Source: G963720475 sp963720475
Lineage (GTDB): Bacteria; Actinomycetota; Thermoleophilia; Solirubrobacterales; Thermoleophilaceae
DNA: 64,000 nt
Direction: 5' to 3'
NCBI GenBank assembly: GCA_963720475.1
Contig: OY970394.1
Span: 1,426,001-1,490,000, forward strand
Below the pieces are notes generated by a model, which saw only the letters and a program-made list of their open reading frames with translations, was not told where the DNA came from and made no database searches. Below are positions 1 through 8,519 of this stretch, one piece after another (the stretch's first letter is position 1; every line of letters begins with the position of its first letter). The translations under genes were made by a program, and so were the position numbers.

Positions 1-731
1 ACGGCGGCGATGGCGCCGGTGAGCCCGAACGTGTCGAAATCGCGCGCGTCGTCGGTGAGCAGCCCGGCGACGATCGAGCGCGGTCGCCCCAGGTCGCCAT
101 CGGCACCGTCATGAGCAGCCGCCGGTGAAGAGAGACCCGCGCGGAATCGGGTGGTGACGCTTCTGGCAGAGTCTCGCCGGCGTCCTCGAGCATCGGGCCG
201 CACCGCGAGGTCGAGCGCGATGTAGCGAAGGACGATGGAGGACAGGTAGACGAGGTAGGACACCGGGAAGAGCAACGCCGCCTCGTCGGTGGGAAGGTCG
301 AGCAGTGCGGTCGAGTACAAGGCGGCGGCAGCGGTTGCCGAGGGCGCCGATCGCGTACAGGCTCGGACGCCGTACGAGCAGCAGCGGGAGCTCCGCCGCG
401 GCCGACCAGGCGGGGAGGGCGGCCTGCTCGGCACGACGCCCGGCCTGCCACGCCCGGAACGGCTCGCCCGCGCGCCGGAGATACGACGCGGCGAGCGGGC
501 CCTCGACGGCGAACCCGGCAGCCGAGCAAGCGGCGAAGAGCGACCAGCTCGCCGATGCTGACGTCGACATAGAGCGCAAGCGCGATCACCCCGAACCCCG
601 ACACGACGACGCCGTTGAGTACGACCCCTGGCGGCGACCAGGTCGAGATATCGCACTCCGCTCCGGCGGTACGCCGCGCGCGCCGGCGCCTCGAAGAGAC
701 CGCGCCGCGGCCCGCTTCCGGTCGTATTCAT
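1..731 (-). pseudogene. Membrane sensor N-terminal part (cyclase-like), frame-interrupted, partial
   Basis: Read on the minus strand from ATG at 731, this encodes hydrophobic segments such as GFGVIALALYVDVSIGEL, then LLFPVSYLVYLSSIVLRYIA, followed by RPMLEDAGETLPEAS and VAGLLTDDARDFDTFGLTGA before the window edge. No single frame carries all of it. The frame changes near 625-628, 544-545, 333-334, 195-197 and again at about 75-90, and each change is repaired by removing one base, usually from a short homopolymer. The general layout (membrane segments, then a linker) resembles the N-terminal half of membrane-bound nucleotide cyclases of this lineage. That family call is an inference, because the catalytic domain lies outside the window. 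The breaks may be sequence error rather than decay. Confidence 0.4.
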
Positions 732-828
732 GGGGGAGAAGTTAGGATGCGCGGGCGCGCGCCGCCATCCGGTGCCCGCAATCGCCGCCGTGGGCCTGCC
801 GGCCCGAACCCAGAACAAGGAGCTGCAA

Positions 829-1458
829 GTGGATTTCTTCGAGCGCCTGGAAGCCGTACGCGATCGCTGGAACGTGCTGGAGCACCCCTTCTACGTCCGC
901 TGGAGCGCCGGAGAGCTGACCGAAGATGAGCTCTCGTTCTACGCCGGCGAGTACCGGCACGCCGTCGTCGCGCTCGCCGAGGCGGTCGATGCGACCGCGC
1001 GCGCGTCCGATCCCGCCCTGCGTGCCGAGCTCGAGGAGCACGTTGCCGAGGAGCTTGCTCACGTCGATCTGTGGGACGAGTTCGCCGCCACCGTCGGCGC
1101 GTCCGAAGCGACCGACCCACGGGCCGAGACCGCAGCGTGCGCGAACGCGTGGACGCAACCTTCCGATCTCCTCGGCGGTCTCGTCACGCTCTACACGATC
1201 GAGTCCGGCCAGCCCGCGATCTCGCAGACCAAGCTAGAGGGCCTCGTCGAGCACTACGGCATGAGCCCCGAGAGCCCCGCCACCGCCTACTTCGAGCTCC
1301 ATCGCGAACTCGATCACGAGCACGCCGCACACTCGAGGCGCCTGATCGAGGACCGCCTCGAGGGCGCCGACCAGGAGGCCCTGCTCGATATCGCCGAGCG
1401 TTGTCTGCGCGGGAACTGGGAACTGCTAGACGGCGTCGAGAAGCGCTTCGGCCGCTAG
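829..1458 (+). CDS. TenA/PqqC-like (CADD-type) heme-oxygenase-fold protein
   Basis: This 209-residue all-helical protein belongs to the TenA/PqqC/CADD superfamily of small iron-dependent or cofactor-processing enzymes. Visible family features are EHPFYVRW near residue 18, the ELTEDELSFYAGEYRHAV helix, and the acidic/histidine pairs EELAHVDLW and ELDHEHAAH that could hold a metal. I chose the GTG at 829 because AAGGAG lies seven bases upstream; an in-frame GTG at 730 would add 33 residues unlike the family. The C-terminus ends four bases before the stop of the opposite-strand SpoIIM-like gene. The substrate cannot be read from sequence: thiamine-type hydrolase, PqqC-like oxidase and CADD-type p-aminobenzoate synthase all remain possible. 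Confidence 0.7.
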   Translation: MDFFERLEAVRDRWNVLEHPFYVRWSAGELTEDELSFYAGEYRHAVVALAEAVDATARASDPALRAELEEHVAEELAHVDLWDEFAATVGASEATDPRAETAACANAWTQPSDLLGGLVTLYTIESGQPAISQTKLEGLVEHYGMSPESPATAYFELHRELDHEHAAHSRRLIEDRLEGADQEALLDIAERCLRGNWELLDGVEKRFGR

Positions 1459-2156
1459 CTGATCGCCTTCACGAGCTCCGGCGAGAAGTAGACCTCGACG
1501 AACGCCGAGGCGACCAGCACCGGGATGGCGATCGCAACGGTCACGACGGTGGCCGCGAGCAGCTCGTGCCAGTCGCCGCGACGGCTCGCGATCACCCACG
1601 CGGCGAGTGGGAGGAAGAGTGCGGCCAGCTCCGGCACGGCGTGCGGGAAGAGTGCCAGCAGCAGCTCCCACTGCGGCACGTCGAACTGGACCGAGAGCGT
1701 CGCGGCGCGCGACCCGAGCACGTAGGCCTGGGTGATGAGCGAGAAGATCGTGCAGGCGCTGACCCAGGCGATCGCGATCGGGCCGGCCGCGTCGTGGATC
1801 TTGCGCCAGAGGCCGGAGTAGCGCTGGGCCGACGCCGGCAGCGAGCTGCCGGCGATGAAGCCGGCGACGCACGCGCTCGCATGGAGCGCGAGCACGAACG
1901 AGTTGCCAAACAGGATGCGCCCGACGTCGTCGATCTCCGCGTCGCGCGTTACGCCTGGGTAGTGCAGGATCGAGATGTCCGGCGGGACCAGCACGGACAC
2001 GAGCCAGGTCGCTCCGAGCAGCGCGAGAGCGGTCGCCACGGCCCACACGAACCAGACGCGAAACACGGGCCAGGGCTCGCGGTTCCAGTTCGCGAGCGTC
2101 GTACGCGTGTGGCCCGCCGCCTGGACGAGCACCATGTCCTTCAATCGCAGCCGCAC
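1455..2156 (-). CDS. SpoIIM-family (DUF95) integral membrane protein
   Basis: The 233-residue product has about five hydrophobic segments (residues 30-55, 88-108, 125-150, 165-188 and 198-222). The motif FGNSFVLALHASACVAGF and the late PHAVPELAALFLPLAAWVIA match the stage II sporulation protein M family, whose members keep a conserved PHG/PHx-E signature in the penultimate helices. In non-sporulating actinobacteria such proteins have no established role; envelope remodelling is a guess. The start is GTG at 2156; an internal ATG at 2135 is an alternative. The gene is convergent with the TenA-like gene, overlapping it by four bases, and divergent from the DUF3817 gene. Confidence 0.65.
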   Translation of the reverse strand: MRLRLKDMVLVQAAGHTRTTLANWNREPWPVFRVWFVWAVATALALLGATWLVSVLVPPDISILHYPGVTRDAEIDDVGRILFGNSFVLALHASACVAGFIAGSSLPASAQRYSGLWRKIHDAAGPIAIAWVSACTIFSLITQAYVLGSRAATLSVQFDVPQWELLLALFPHAVPELAALFLPLAAWVIASRRGDWHELLAATVVTVAIAIPVLVASAFVEVYFSPELVKAIS

Positions 2157-2240
2157 CTAGGCTGCTATCGGCAGTTCCGAGCCGGGCGTTGAGCCGCCGG
2201 CACGCCGCCCGCCGTAGCGGTGTGGAAGGCTTCCCCGCCG

Positions 2241-2542
2241 ATGAACGCGATCAGAGTCTTCCGCTGGGTGGCGCTGGTCGAGGCGACCAGCTTCCTCGCG
2301 CTGCTCGTCGCCACCTACGTCAAGTACGCGCACGACGCGCCGGGCGGCGTCGAGGTGCTCGGTCCGATCCACGGCGCGTTGTTCCTCGCGTACGTGCATC
2401 GCCGCCTTCTATGCAAGGCCGGTCGCCGGGTGGGACGCCCGCACGACGATCCCGTGCTGATCGGCGCGGTCCTGCCGTTCGGCGGCTACGCGGTGGACTG
2501 GTGGGTCCTGCGCGACGCCCGCAGCGGGAGCGCGAAGGTTGA
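2241..2542 (+). pseudogene. DUF3817-type small membrane protein, frame-interrupted
   Basis: The start FRWVALVEATSFLALLVATY, then GPIHGALFLAYV, and the later VLIGAVLPFGGYAVDWWVLRD are the hallmarks of the roughly 100-residue DUF3817 membrane family. Between YV and VLIG the frame is lost: dropping a C after GTG at about 2395 restores IAAFYARPVAGWDARTT, and the frame moves back near 2443. A further shift near 2517 would give a short basic tail ending in TGA at 2540-2542. The gene is probably intact in the organism and damaged in this sequence. ATG 2241 is preferred; GTG 2220 is an alternative. Its 3' end lies eight bases from the convergent sufB stop. Confidence 0.55.
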
Positions 2543-2549
2543 CCGGCTC

Positions 2550-3952
2550 CTAGCCGATCGATCCGACCATCTCGAGCTGAATCAGACGATTCAGCTCGAC
2601 CGCGTACTCCATCGGCAGCTCCTTCGTGACCGGCTCGATGAAGCCGTTCACGATCATCGCCGCCGCCTCCTCCTCGGACAGGCCGCGGCTGCGCAGGTAG
2701 AACAGCTGCTCGTCGGAGATCTTGCCGACGACCGCCTCGTGCGCGACCGTGACGTGCGGGTTCTGGATCTGGATGTCGGGCCAGGTGTCCGAGCGCGACT
2801 CGCGGGTCCATCATCAGACCGTCGCACTGGACGTGCGCCTTCGAGCCCTGCGAGTTGTGGCCCATCCGAACGAGACCCGCGGTAGCCCATGATCCCGCCG
2901 TCCTTCGAGATCGACTTCGCGAGCACGTTGGAGGTCGTGTTCGGCGCGAGGTGCATCACCTTCGCGCCGGTGTCCTTCCAGACGTCGCCAGAGGCGACGC
3001 CGACGTTGAGATGGTCGGCGCGCGCGCCCTCGCCGAGCAGGAACGAGCCCGGGTAGAGCATCACGTACTTCGCGCCCATCGAGCCGCCGACCCACTCGAC
3101 CGTGCCCTCGGCCTGGACGACCGCGCGCTTGGTGTTGAGGTTGTAGACGTCCTTGGACCAGTTCTGGACCGTCGTGTAGCGGGCCTTCGCGCCCTCTTGG
3201 ACGAAGATCTCGACAACCGCCGAGTGCATCGAGTTGACGCTGTAGGTCTGCGCCGTGCAGCCCTCGATGTAGTTCACGTCGGAGCCCTCGTCGGCGACGA
3301 TCAACGTGTGCTCGAACGTCCCCTCGCCCGAGCCCTCCATGCGGAAGTAGGCCTGGAGCGGGAGGTCCACCTTGACGCCCTTCGGCACGTAGAGGAATGA
3401 GCCGCCGGACCAGATCGCGCCGTGGAGCGCCGAGAACTTGTTGTCCTGCGGCGGGACGCACTTGTTCATGAAGTACTTCTGGACGAGGTCCGGGTACTCG
3501 GTGACCGCCGTGTCCATCGAGCAGAAGAGGATCCCGAGGTCCGCGTACTCCTTCTTCAGCCCCTCGTACACGGGCTCCTGGCGCCAGACGCCGACGACGC
3601 CGGCGAGGTGCTCGCGCTCGGCCTGGGGGATGCCGAGGTCCTCGAAGGTCTTCCGCTGCTCCTCGGGGACCTCGTCCCAGGAGTCGTAGCGGCCCGCCGT
3701 CGGCGGGGAGTAGAGCACCAGCTCGTCGAGGTTCAGGCCGGAGAGGTCCACGCCCCATGTCGGGACCGGCTTGCGCTCGAAGATCTCGTACGACTTGATC
3801 CGCTTGTCGCGCATCCAGTCGGGCTCGCCCTTGATCTTCGACATCTCGAGCACGGCTTCGCGCGTGATGCCCTTGCGGGTGACCAGCTGTCCCTGCTCGT
3901 CCTCGACGATTGCGCTGGGCTTTGAGATGCGGGTCTTGTCGGTAGCTGCCAT
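2550..3952 (-). CDS. sufB: SufB, Fe-S cluster scaffold subunit (two apparent frameshifts)
   Basis: SufB is the scaffold of the SufBC2D complex that assembles Fe-S clusters in the cytoplasm. The N-terminal two thirds read cleanly from ATG 3952, with the family segments AIWSGGSFLYVPKGVKV, FEHTLIVADEGSDVNYIEGC and GAKYVMLYPGSFLLGEGA. After KDGGIMGYRG the frame breaks. Removing one G of the run near 2879-2881 restores LVRMGHNSQGSKAHVQCDG, and removing one C near 2803-2806 restores RESRSDTWPDIQIQNP. The reading then runs to LNRLIQLEMVGSIG and stop. The repaired length is about 466 residues, normal for the family. As sufB is normally essential in SUF-only bacteria, the breaks are probably sequence errors. 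The gene lies 2 kb from sufU and away from the other suf genes. Confidence 0.85.
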
Positions 3953-4009
3953 AGGTGGGGGGTACCCTCGATCGGGAGCGGAAATCCGCTTTCGGCGGTC
4001 GGATATTGA

Positions 4010-4015
4010 ATTCTA
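4010..4015 (-). promoter_or_regulatory. Putative -10 element of sufB
   Basis: On the minus strand TAGAAT lies 57 bases before the sufB ATG, in the AT-richest part of the intergenic space. This would give a leader of about 50 bases. No clear -35 or Shine-Dalgarno sequence is visible. Confidence 0.4.
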
Positions 4016-4053
4016 GCGAGACCGCCCGTCGGGAACAGCGGCGCCAACGGCGA

Positions 4054-4059
4054 TAGGCT
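4054..4059 (+). promoter_or_regulatory. -10-like TAGGCT, leaderless start of amine oxidase
   Basis: TAGGCT ends six bases before ATG 4066 and no Shine-Dalgarno sequence is present. The spacing fits transcription starting at the start codon itself. Confidence 0.45.
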
Positions 4060-4065
4060 CGCTTG

Positions 4066-5449
4066 ATGGGCGAGTCGCTTGATGTTGACGTCGCCGTTGT
4101 CGGCGCTGGTTTCGCCGGACTGAGCGCGGCCCGGCAGCTCGTTGCGACCGGCGCTTCGACCGTCGTCCTCGAGGCGCGCGACCGCGTCGGCGGACGGACG
4201 CTCAACGCCGATCTCGGCGGGGGCAAGGTCGTCGAGATCGGCGGGCAGTGGATCGGCCCCGGCCAGGACCGGATGTACGCGCTTGCCGACGAGCTCGGCG
4301 TCGAGACGTTCCCCACCTACAACGCGGGCGACAACGTGATCGAGTTGCGCGGGCGGGTCAAGCGCTACCGAGGCACGATCCCGCGGATCAACCCCTTTGT
4401 CCTCGCCGATGTCGGCCACGGCCTGCGAAAGCTGAACGCGCTCGCGGCGACGCTGCCGGCGGACGCGGCCTGGGAGGCCGAAGGTGCAGCCGAGTGGGAC
4501 GCGACGACGATCTGGTCGTGGGTCCGGCGGCAGCTACGCACCCGCAGGGGGCGCCGACTTGGTGGCGATCGCGACAGGGTCCGCATTCGGGCGCGATCCG
4601 GAGGAGATGTCACTGCTCTCGGTGCTCGCGATCATCCGCTCCGCCGGCAGCTTCGAGGCGCTCGTGGACGTCGAGGGCGGTGCCCAGCAGGATCGCCTCG
4701 CAGGCGGCTCGCAGCTACTCGCGATCCGGATGGCCGAGGAACTCGGCGAGCGGGTCATGCTCGAGGCCCCGGTGCGCTCGATCGAGCAGGACGACGCGGA
4801 AGTCACGTTGCGCGCCGGCGAATTGGAGCTGCGCGCCGGCCGCGTGATCGTGTCGGTGCCGCCAAACATCGCGGGCCGGATCGCCTACGACCCGCCGCTG
4901 CCGGTGCTGCGTGATGGTCTGACGCAGCGGATGGCGCAGGGCTCGATGACCAAGTGCATCGCCGTCTACGACGAGCCCTTCTGGCGCGCGGACGGGTTGA
5001 CAGGGCAGGGCGTCTGCGACGTCGGGCCGCTCAGCGTGACGTTCGACAATTCGCCGCCAGAAGGCTCGCCGGGGGTGCTGGTGGGGTTCGTGGACGGGCC
5101 GATGGCGCGCGCGCTTGCGAGCCGGCCCGCCGAGGAGCGCCGCACGACCGTGACCGGGTTCTTTGCGCGACTCTTCGGCGAACGCGCGGGAAACCCCGAG
5201 GCCTACATCGAGCAGAACTGGGACGAGGAGCCGTGGACGCGGGGCGGCCCGGTCTGCATGCTCCCGACGGGCGGCCTGACCGGCTACGGCCCTGCGCTGC
5301 GCGAGCCGACCGGCCGGATCCATTGGGCCGGTACCGAGACCGCGACAGAGTGGAACGGGTACATGGAGGGCGCCGTCCAGTCCGGCGAGCGCGCCGCGCG
5401 GGAGGCGCTCGGTGTCGAGAGTTCCCACCGGGAGCCCGCATCGGTTTAG
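4066..5449 (+). CDS. Flavin monoamine oxidase family protein (one apparent frameshift)
   Basis: This is a FAD-dependent amine oxidase of about 460 residues after repair. The dinucleotide fold VAVVGAGFAGLSAARQL sits at residues 9-25, followed by EARDRVGGRT and the GGQWIGPGQ segment. The C-terminal flavin site IHWAGTETATEWNGYMEGA is typical of MAO-like enzymes. The frame breaks at a G5 run (4547-4551). With four Gs the reading continues from RTRRG into ADLVAIATGSAFGRDPEEM. The enzyme oxidises an amine to an aldehyde or imine with H2O2 release; its substrate is unknown. The stop TAG overlaps the -10-like element of the next lipoprotein gene. Confidence 0.8.
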
Positions 5450-5452
5450 GAT
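5447..5452 (+). promoter_or_regulatory. -10-like TAGGAT, leaderless start of lipoprotein 1
   Basis: TAGGAT starts on the stop codon of the amine oxidase gene and ends eight bases before GTG 5461. No Shine-Dalgarno sequence separates the two. Confidence 0.4.
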
Positions 5453-5460
5453 TGGCCTGC

Positions 5461-5916
5461 GTGGGGGGAAGACTCGCATCCGTGCTGGTGGCCGTGTTCG
5501 CTCTCGGCGCTCTGATCGCTGCCTGCGGCGACGACAACTCGAAGTCGTCCTCCTACGAGGACAAGGCGAAGGCGATCTGCGCTGAGTCCACGAAGAAGGT
5601 CGCGGAGCTCGACCGAGAGAACCAGCAGGGAAACGAAGAGCAGGCGCTCAAGAACCTGACCGAACTCAACCAGGTCCTGGCGGACACGAAGCGGCAACTC
5701 GGGGGGCTCGAGCCACCGGCAGACAAGAAGGCGGCGTTCGAGCGCTATCTCGCGACCTACGACAAGGCAGCGGCGTCCCTTGGCGACATCCAGGCGGCTG
5801 CGGAGAGCGGCGACGGAGAGGCGGCCGAGCAAGCGAGCGAGCAACTCGAGGCGCTCGACAACGAGAGCAGCGACGCCGCCGAGGCCGCTGGTCTCGGCGA
5901 CGCTTGCAACGCGTAA
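5461..5916 (+). CDS. Lipoprotein, paralogue 1 of 3
   Basis: The 151-residue product begins with a lipoprotein signal ending in the lipobox ALIAAC near residue 21, then an acidic, helix-rich body. It shares a pattern with the two lipoproteins at 6364 and 6774: an early IC pair (KAICAES), a central LEPPADKKAAFERYL block, and a single cysteine near the C-terminus (GDACNA). The conserved early and late cysteines could form a disulfide outside the cell. No function is known to me. The start GTG 5461 is supported by the signal peptide and the upstream TAGGAT. The gene converges on sufU, with 14 bases between stops. Confidence 0.7.
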   Translation: MGGRLASVLVAVFALGALIAACGDDNSKSSSYEDKAKAICAESTKKVAELDRENQQGNEEQALKNLTELNQVLADTKRQLGGLEPPADKKAAFERYLATYDKAAASLGDIQAAAESGDGEAAEQASEQLEALDNESSDAAEAAGLGDACNA

Positions 5917-5930
5917 CCGGTTAGGCGTCG

Positions 5931-6314
5931 TCAGCCCTCCGGCCAGCTCGCGTCGTCGGTGACGGCGCCGCGAACGACCTTCAGGCACAGCAGCGCGCAC
6001 TTGCGGCGTGTCGGCGAGATGTCGATGCCGAGTAGCTCGATCACCCACGACGCCGACAGCTCGCCCGCCTCCGCGACGGGCATCCCGATCAGCTCCTCGG
6101 AAGCGATCGAGGCGGCCGCCTGGGAGATCGCGCAGCCTTGGCCGTGAAAGCGGAGGTCGGCGATCTTGCCGTCCTCGACGCGCAGGTGGATCCCCAGCTC
6201 GTCGCCGCAGAGCGGGTTGTGGTCGTGGAACGCGAGGTCGTGCGGGTCGAGCTCGCCGAAGTTCCGGGGCTGCTTGTAGTGGTCGAGGATGTAGTCGCGG
6301 TAGAGCTCGTCCAT
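5931..6314 (-). CDS. sufU: SufU, NifU-like Fe-S/zinc sulfur-transfer protein
   Basis: SufU accepts sulfur from the SufS desulfurase through a zinc-bound cysteine. The product starts MDELYRDYILDHYKQPRN, the usual SufU N-terminus, and has the three cysteine sites NPLCGDE, GQGCAISQAAAS and RRKCALLCLKV. At 127 residues it lacks nothing expected. I chose ATG 6314 over the upstream ATG 6347 because TACAGT lies nine bases before it and the alignment with the family starts there. It is separated from sufS by two plus-strand lipoprotein genes, so it probably has its own promoter. Confidence 0.9.
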   Translation of the reverse strand: MDELYRDYILDHYKQPRNFGELDPHDLAFHDHNPLCGDELGIHLRVEDGKIADLRFHGQGCAISQAAASIASEELIGMPVAEAGELSASWVIELLGIDISPTRRKCALLCLKVVRGAVTDDASWPEG

Positions 6315-6323
6315 CTCGGATCC

Positions 6324-6329
6324 ACTGTA
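6324..6329 (-). promoter_or_regulatory. -10-like TACAGT before sufU
   Basis: Minus-strand TACAGT ends nine bases before ATG 6314. It supports a leaderless sufU transcript and the shorter start. Confidence 0.4.
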
Positions 6330-6348
6330 GCCATCCGCCCTGCTCATC

Positions 6349-6354
6349 TAGAGT
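6349..6354 (+). promoter_or_regulatory. -10-like TAGAGT before lipoprotein 2
   Basis: TAGAGT ends nine bases before ATG 6364, with no Shine-Dalgarno sequence. It lies between the divergent sufU and lipoprotein genes. Confidence 0.4.
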
Positions 6355-6363
6355 CCGCCGCGG

Positions 6364-6777
6364 ATGAGAACGCGCGAGATCGCCGTGGCTGCCGCGCTCG
6401 GCCTGGCGCTCGCGGGTTGCGGGAACGACTTCGAGGAGAAGGCCGATCGGATATGCAAGCAGGGGCGAGACGATCTGCAGGAGGTCGAGAAGCAGTCGGC
6501 GGCGAAGCCGGCCCAGCAGCTGCTTCGGGCGCAGCGAGTGCTGAGGCGGGCGCGCGCCGATCTCCGGCGGCTCGAGCCACCGGACGACAAGCAGGATGCT
6601 TTCGACCGCTATCTGGCGGCACTCGACCGGCTGGTCGTGCTCGAGCCGCGGGTCTCGAAGGCGATCGAGAACGGCGACGTCGGGCAGGCGGGCCGGCTCG
6701 CGCCGCAGGTGCGGAGCGCCGATCGCGCCGCGAAGGCGGCGGCGAAGGAAGCCGGCTTGGAGGAGTGCGCTTCTTGA
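6364..6777 (+). CDS. Lipoprotein, paralogue 2 of 3
   Basis: The 137-residue product has a short signal with lipobox ALAGC near residue 19. It repeats the plan of its neighbours: DRICKQG early, LEPPDDKQDAFDRYLAAL in the centre and LEECAS at the end. The body is predicted helical and rich in Arg, Lys and Glu. The gene overlaps the third lipoprotein at TTGA (6774-6777), which suggests translational coupling. The family is unknown to me, and the surrounding suf genes run on the opposite strand, so a role in Fe-S assembly should not be assumed. Confidence 0.65.
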   Translation: MRTREIAVAAALGLALAGCGNDFEEKADRICKQGRDDLQEVEKQSAAKPAQQLLRAQRVLRRARADLRRLEPPDDKQDAFDRYLAALDRLVVLEPRVSKAIENGDVGQAGRLAPQVRSADRAAKAAAKEAGLEECAS

Positions 6778-7178
6778 GTGCACGCCTCGGCTCGCTCGCG
6801 CCGCTTGCTCTCATCGCGCTGGCGCTCGGGGCGTGCGGCGGCGGCGGGGATGACTTCAAGTCCGACGCCGAGGACATCTGCAACGATGCCAGCGAGCGCG
6901 CGGTGGCGGCGGGCGCGTCGGTCGCGAAGCAGCGCGAGATCCTCGCCGACTCGCATGCGGAGCTCGCAAAGCTCGACCCGCCGTCGGACAAGCAGGCAGA
7001 TTTCGACCGCCTGCTGAAGGCCCGCGCCCAGATCGATGCGACGCTCGGGCGCGTCGAACGAGCGCGGCGCAAGCAGGACAGGGCCGCCGCGGTCTCCGCG
7101 CAGGACCGCCTCAAGGCGCTCCAGGCCGAGGCCCGCCGCGCGGCGCAGGCTGCGGGCATCCCCGCCTGCGGCCGCTGA
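6774..7178 (+). CDS. Lipoprotein, paralogue 3 of 3
   Basis: The start TTG 6774 overlaps the previous stop and has GGAGG ten bases upstream; an in-frame GTG at 6765 is an alternative. The 134-residue product has lipobox LALGAC, the early cysteine in AEDICNDA, the LDPPSDKQADFDRLL block and a late cysteine in IPACGR. It is the most diverged of the three copies. The conserved Asp-Lys-(x)n-Phe block and the two extra cysteines mark a small family that I do not recognise by name. Confidence 0.65.
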   Translation: MSARLGSLAPLALIALALGACGGGGDDFKSDAEDICNDASERAVAAGASVAKQREILADSHAELAKLDPPSDKQADFDRLLKARAQIDATLGRVERARRKQDRAAAVSAQDRLKALQAEARRAAQAAGIPACGR

Positions 7179-7279
7179 TGAGCGGCTAGAGCCAAGCCTC
7201 GCCAGGAGTCGAGCGCGAAGTGTGCTCGGCACACGAGCGCGAAGACGACACCGCGAGGCGCCGGCTATCGCCGCTCATC
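7177..7279. terminator. Nested palindrome between convergent genes
   Basis: The outer arms GATGAGCGGC (7177-7186) and GCCGCTCATC (7270-7279) are perfect complements. Inside are GCCTCGC/GCGAGGC (7196-7202 and 7253-7259) and GTGTGC/GCACAC (7220-7225 and 7229-7234) around a TCG loop. The element fills the space between the lipoprotein stop and the convergent sufS stop, so it probably acts as a two-way terminator. There is no T-tract. Confidence 0.5.
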
Positions 7280-7280
7280 C

Positions 7281-8519
7281 TCAGGCGAAGACCTCGCGGG
7301 CGCCTTGAAGGGCGTCCACGAGCCTGTCCACGTCCGCGCGCGAGTTGTAGAGATGGAACGAGGCGCGCGCCGTCGCAGGCACTCCCATGCGCCGCATTAG
7401 CGGCTGGGCGCAGTGGTGGCCGGCGCGGATGCAAACGGCCTCGCGGTCGCACAGCTCGGCGATGTCATGCGGGTGTATCCCCTCGAGCGCGAACGAGATC
7501 ACGCCGCCGCGCCGATCGGCGTTCGTTGGACCGAACAGGCGCAGCGACGGCACCTCCGGCAGCCGCTCGAGCGCGTACGCGGTCAACTCGCGCTCGTGTG
7601 CGCGGACAACCTCCATCCCGACGGCCGAGAGATAGTCGATCGCGACCCCGAGCCCGACGCCCTCGGCGATCGGCGAAGTGCCGGCTTCGAACTTCCACGG
7701 CAGGTCGTTCCAGGTTGACGTGTCGAAGTCAACCTGCTTGATCATGTCGCCGCCTCCTAGGAACGGACGCATCTCCTCGAGCAGCTCGCGGCGGCCGTGG
7801 AGCACTCCGATCCCCGTCGGGCCAAGGGCCTTGTGGCCGGTCCAGGCATAGAAGTCGGCGTCGAGGGCGCCCACGTCCACGGGCATCTGCGGCATCGCCT
7901 GCGAGCCGTCCACCAGCACGGCCGCCCCGGCCGCGCGCGCTCGGGCGACGATCTCGGCGACCGGGTTGATCGTGCCAAGGACGTTCGACACGTGGGCGAC
8001 CGCGACGAGCTTGACCTTTCCCTCGGCGAGAACCGAGTCGAGCTCGTCGAGCGAGAGCGTGCCCTCGTCGGATACCGACAGGTAGCGGAGCCGGGCGCCG
8101 CGCTCCTGGCAGAGGAGCTGCCACGGGACGATGTTCGAGTGGTGCTCCATGTGCGTGATCAGCACCTCGTCGCCGGCGACGACGTTGTCGCGCCCCCATG
8201 TGTATGCGACGAGGTTGATCGCCTCGGTCGCGTTGCGGGTGAAGATCGTCGTGTCGGTCTCGCCGCCGGCGAACGCCGCCACCCGCTCGCGCGCGCCCTC
8301 GAACAGGTCGGTCGCCTCACGCGCGAGCTCGTACACGCCGCGGTGGATGTTGGCGTTCGAGCGCTCGTAGTAGCCGGAGACCGCCTCGATCACAGCGCGC
8401 GGCTTCTGCGAGGTAGCCGCCGAGTCGAGGTAGATCAGCGGCTTGCCGCCGAATTCGCGCGCGAGAACGGGGAAGTCGGCGCGGACATCCACGAGCGGCT
8501 GCGTCGCGGTCGCGCTCAT
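7281..8519 (-). CDS. sufS: SufS cysteine desulfurase
   Basis: SufS removes sulfur from cysteine with PLP and hands it to SufU. The 412-residue product shows the family landmarks: LIYLDSAATSQKP near residue 30, THMEHHSNIVPW, the PLP lysine in WTGHKALGPTGIG, and the catalytic cysteine in RAGHHCAQPLM. The ATG overlaps the sufD stop as ATGA, so sufD and sufS are translationally coupled within a rrf2-sufC-sufD-sufS operon. It ends at the nested palindrome at 7177-7279. Confidence 0.95.
   Translation of the reverse strand: MSATATQPLVDVRADFPVLAREFGGKPLIYLDSAATSQKPRAVIEAVSGYYERSNANIHRGVYELAREATDLFEGARERVAAFAGGETDTTIFTRNATEAINLVAYTWGRDNVVAGDEVLITHMEHHSNIVPWQLLCQERGARLRYLSVSDEGTLSLDELDSVLAEGKVKLVAVAHVSNVLGTINPVAEIVARARAAGAAVLVDGSQAMPQMPVDVGALDADFYAWTGHKALGPTGIGVLHGRRELLEEMRPFLGGGDMIKQVDFDTSTWNDLPWKFEAGTSPIAEGVGLGVAIDYLSAVGMEVVRAHERELTAYALERLPEVPSLRLFGPTNADRRGGVISFALEGIHPHDIAELCDREAVCIRAGHHCAQPLMRRMGVPATARASFHLYNSRADVDRLVDALQGAREVFA

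Noticed and set aside
2550..3952. sufB considered as a decaying pseudogene
   Set aside because: Both breaks are one-base insertions in short runs, flanking sequence is fully conserved, and the remaining suf genes are intact, so sequence error is more likely.
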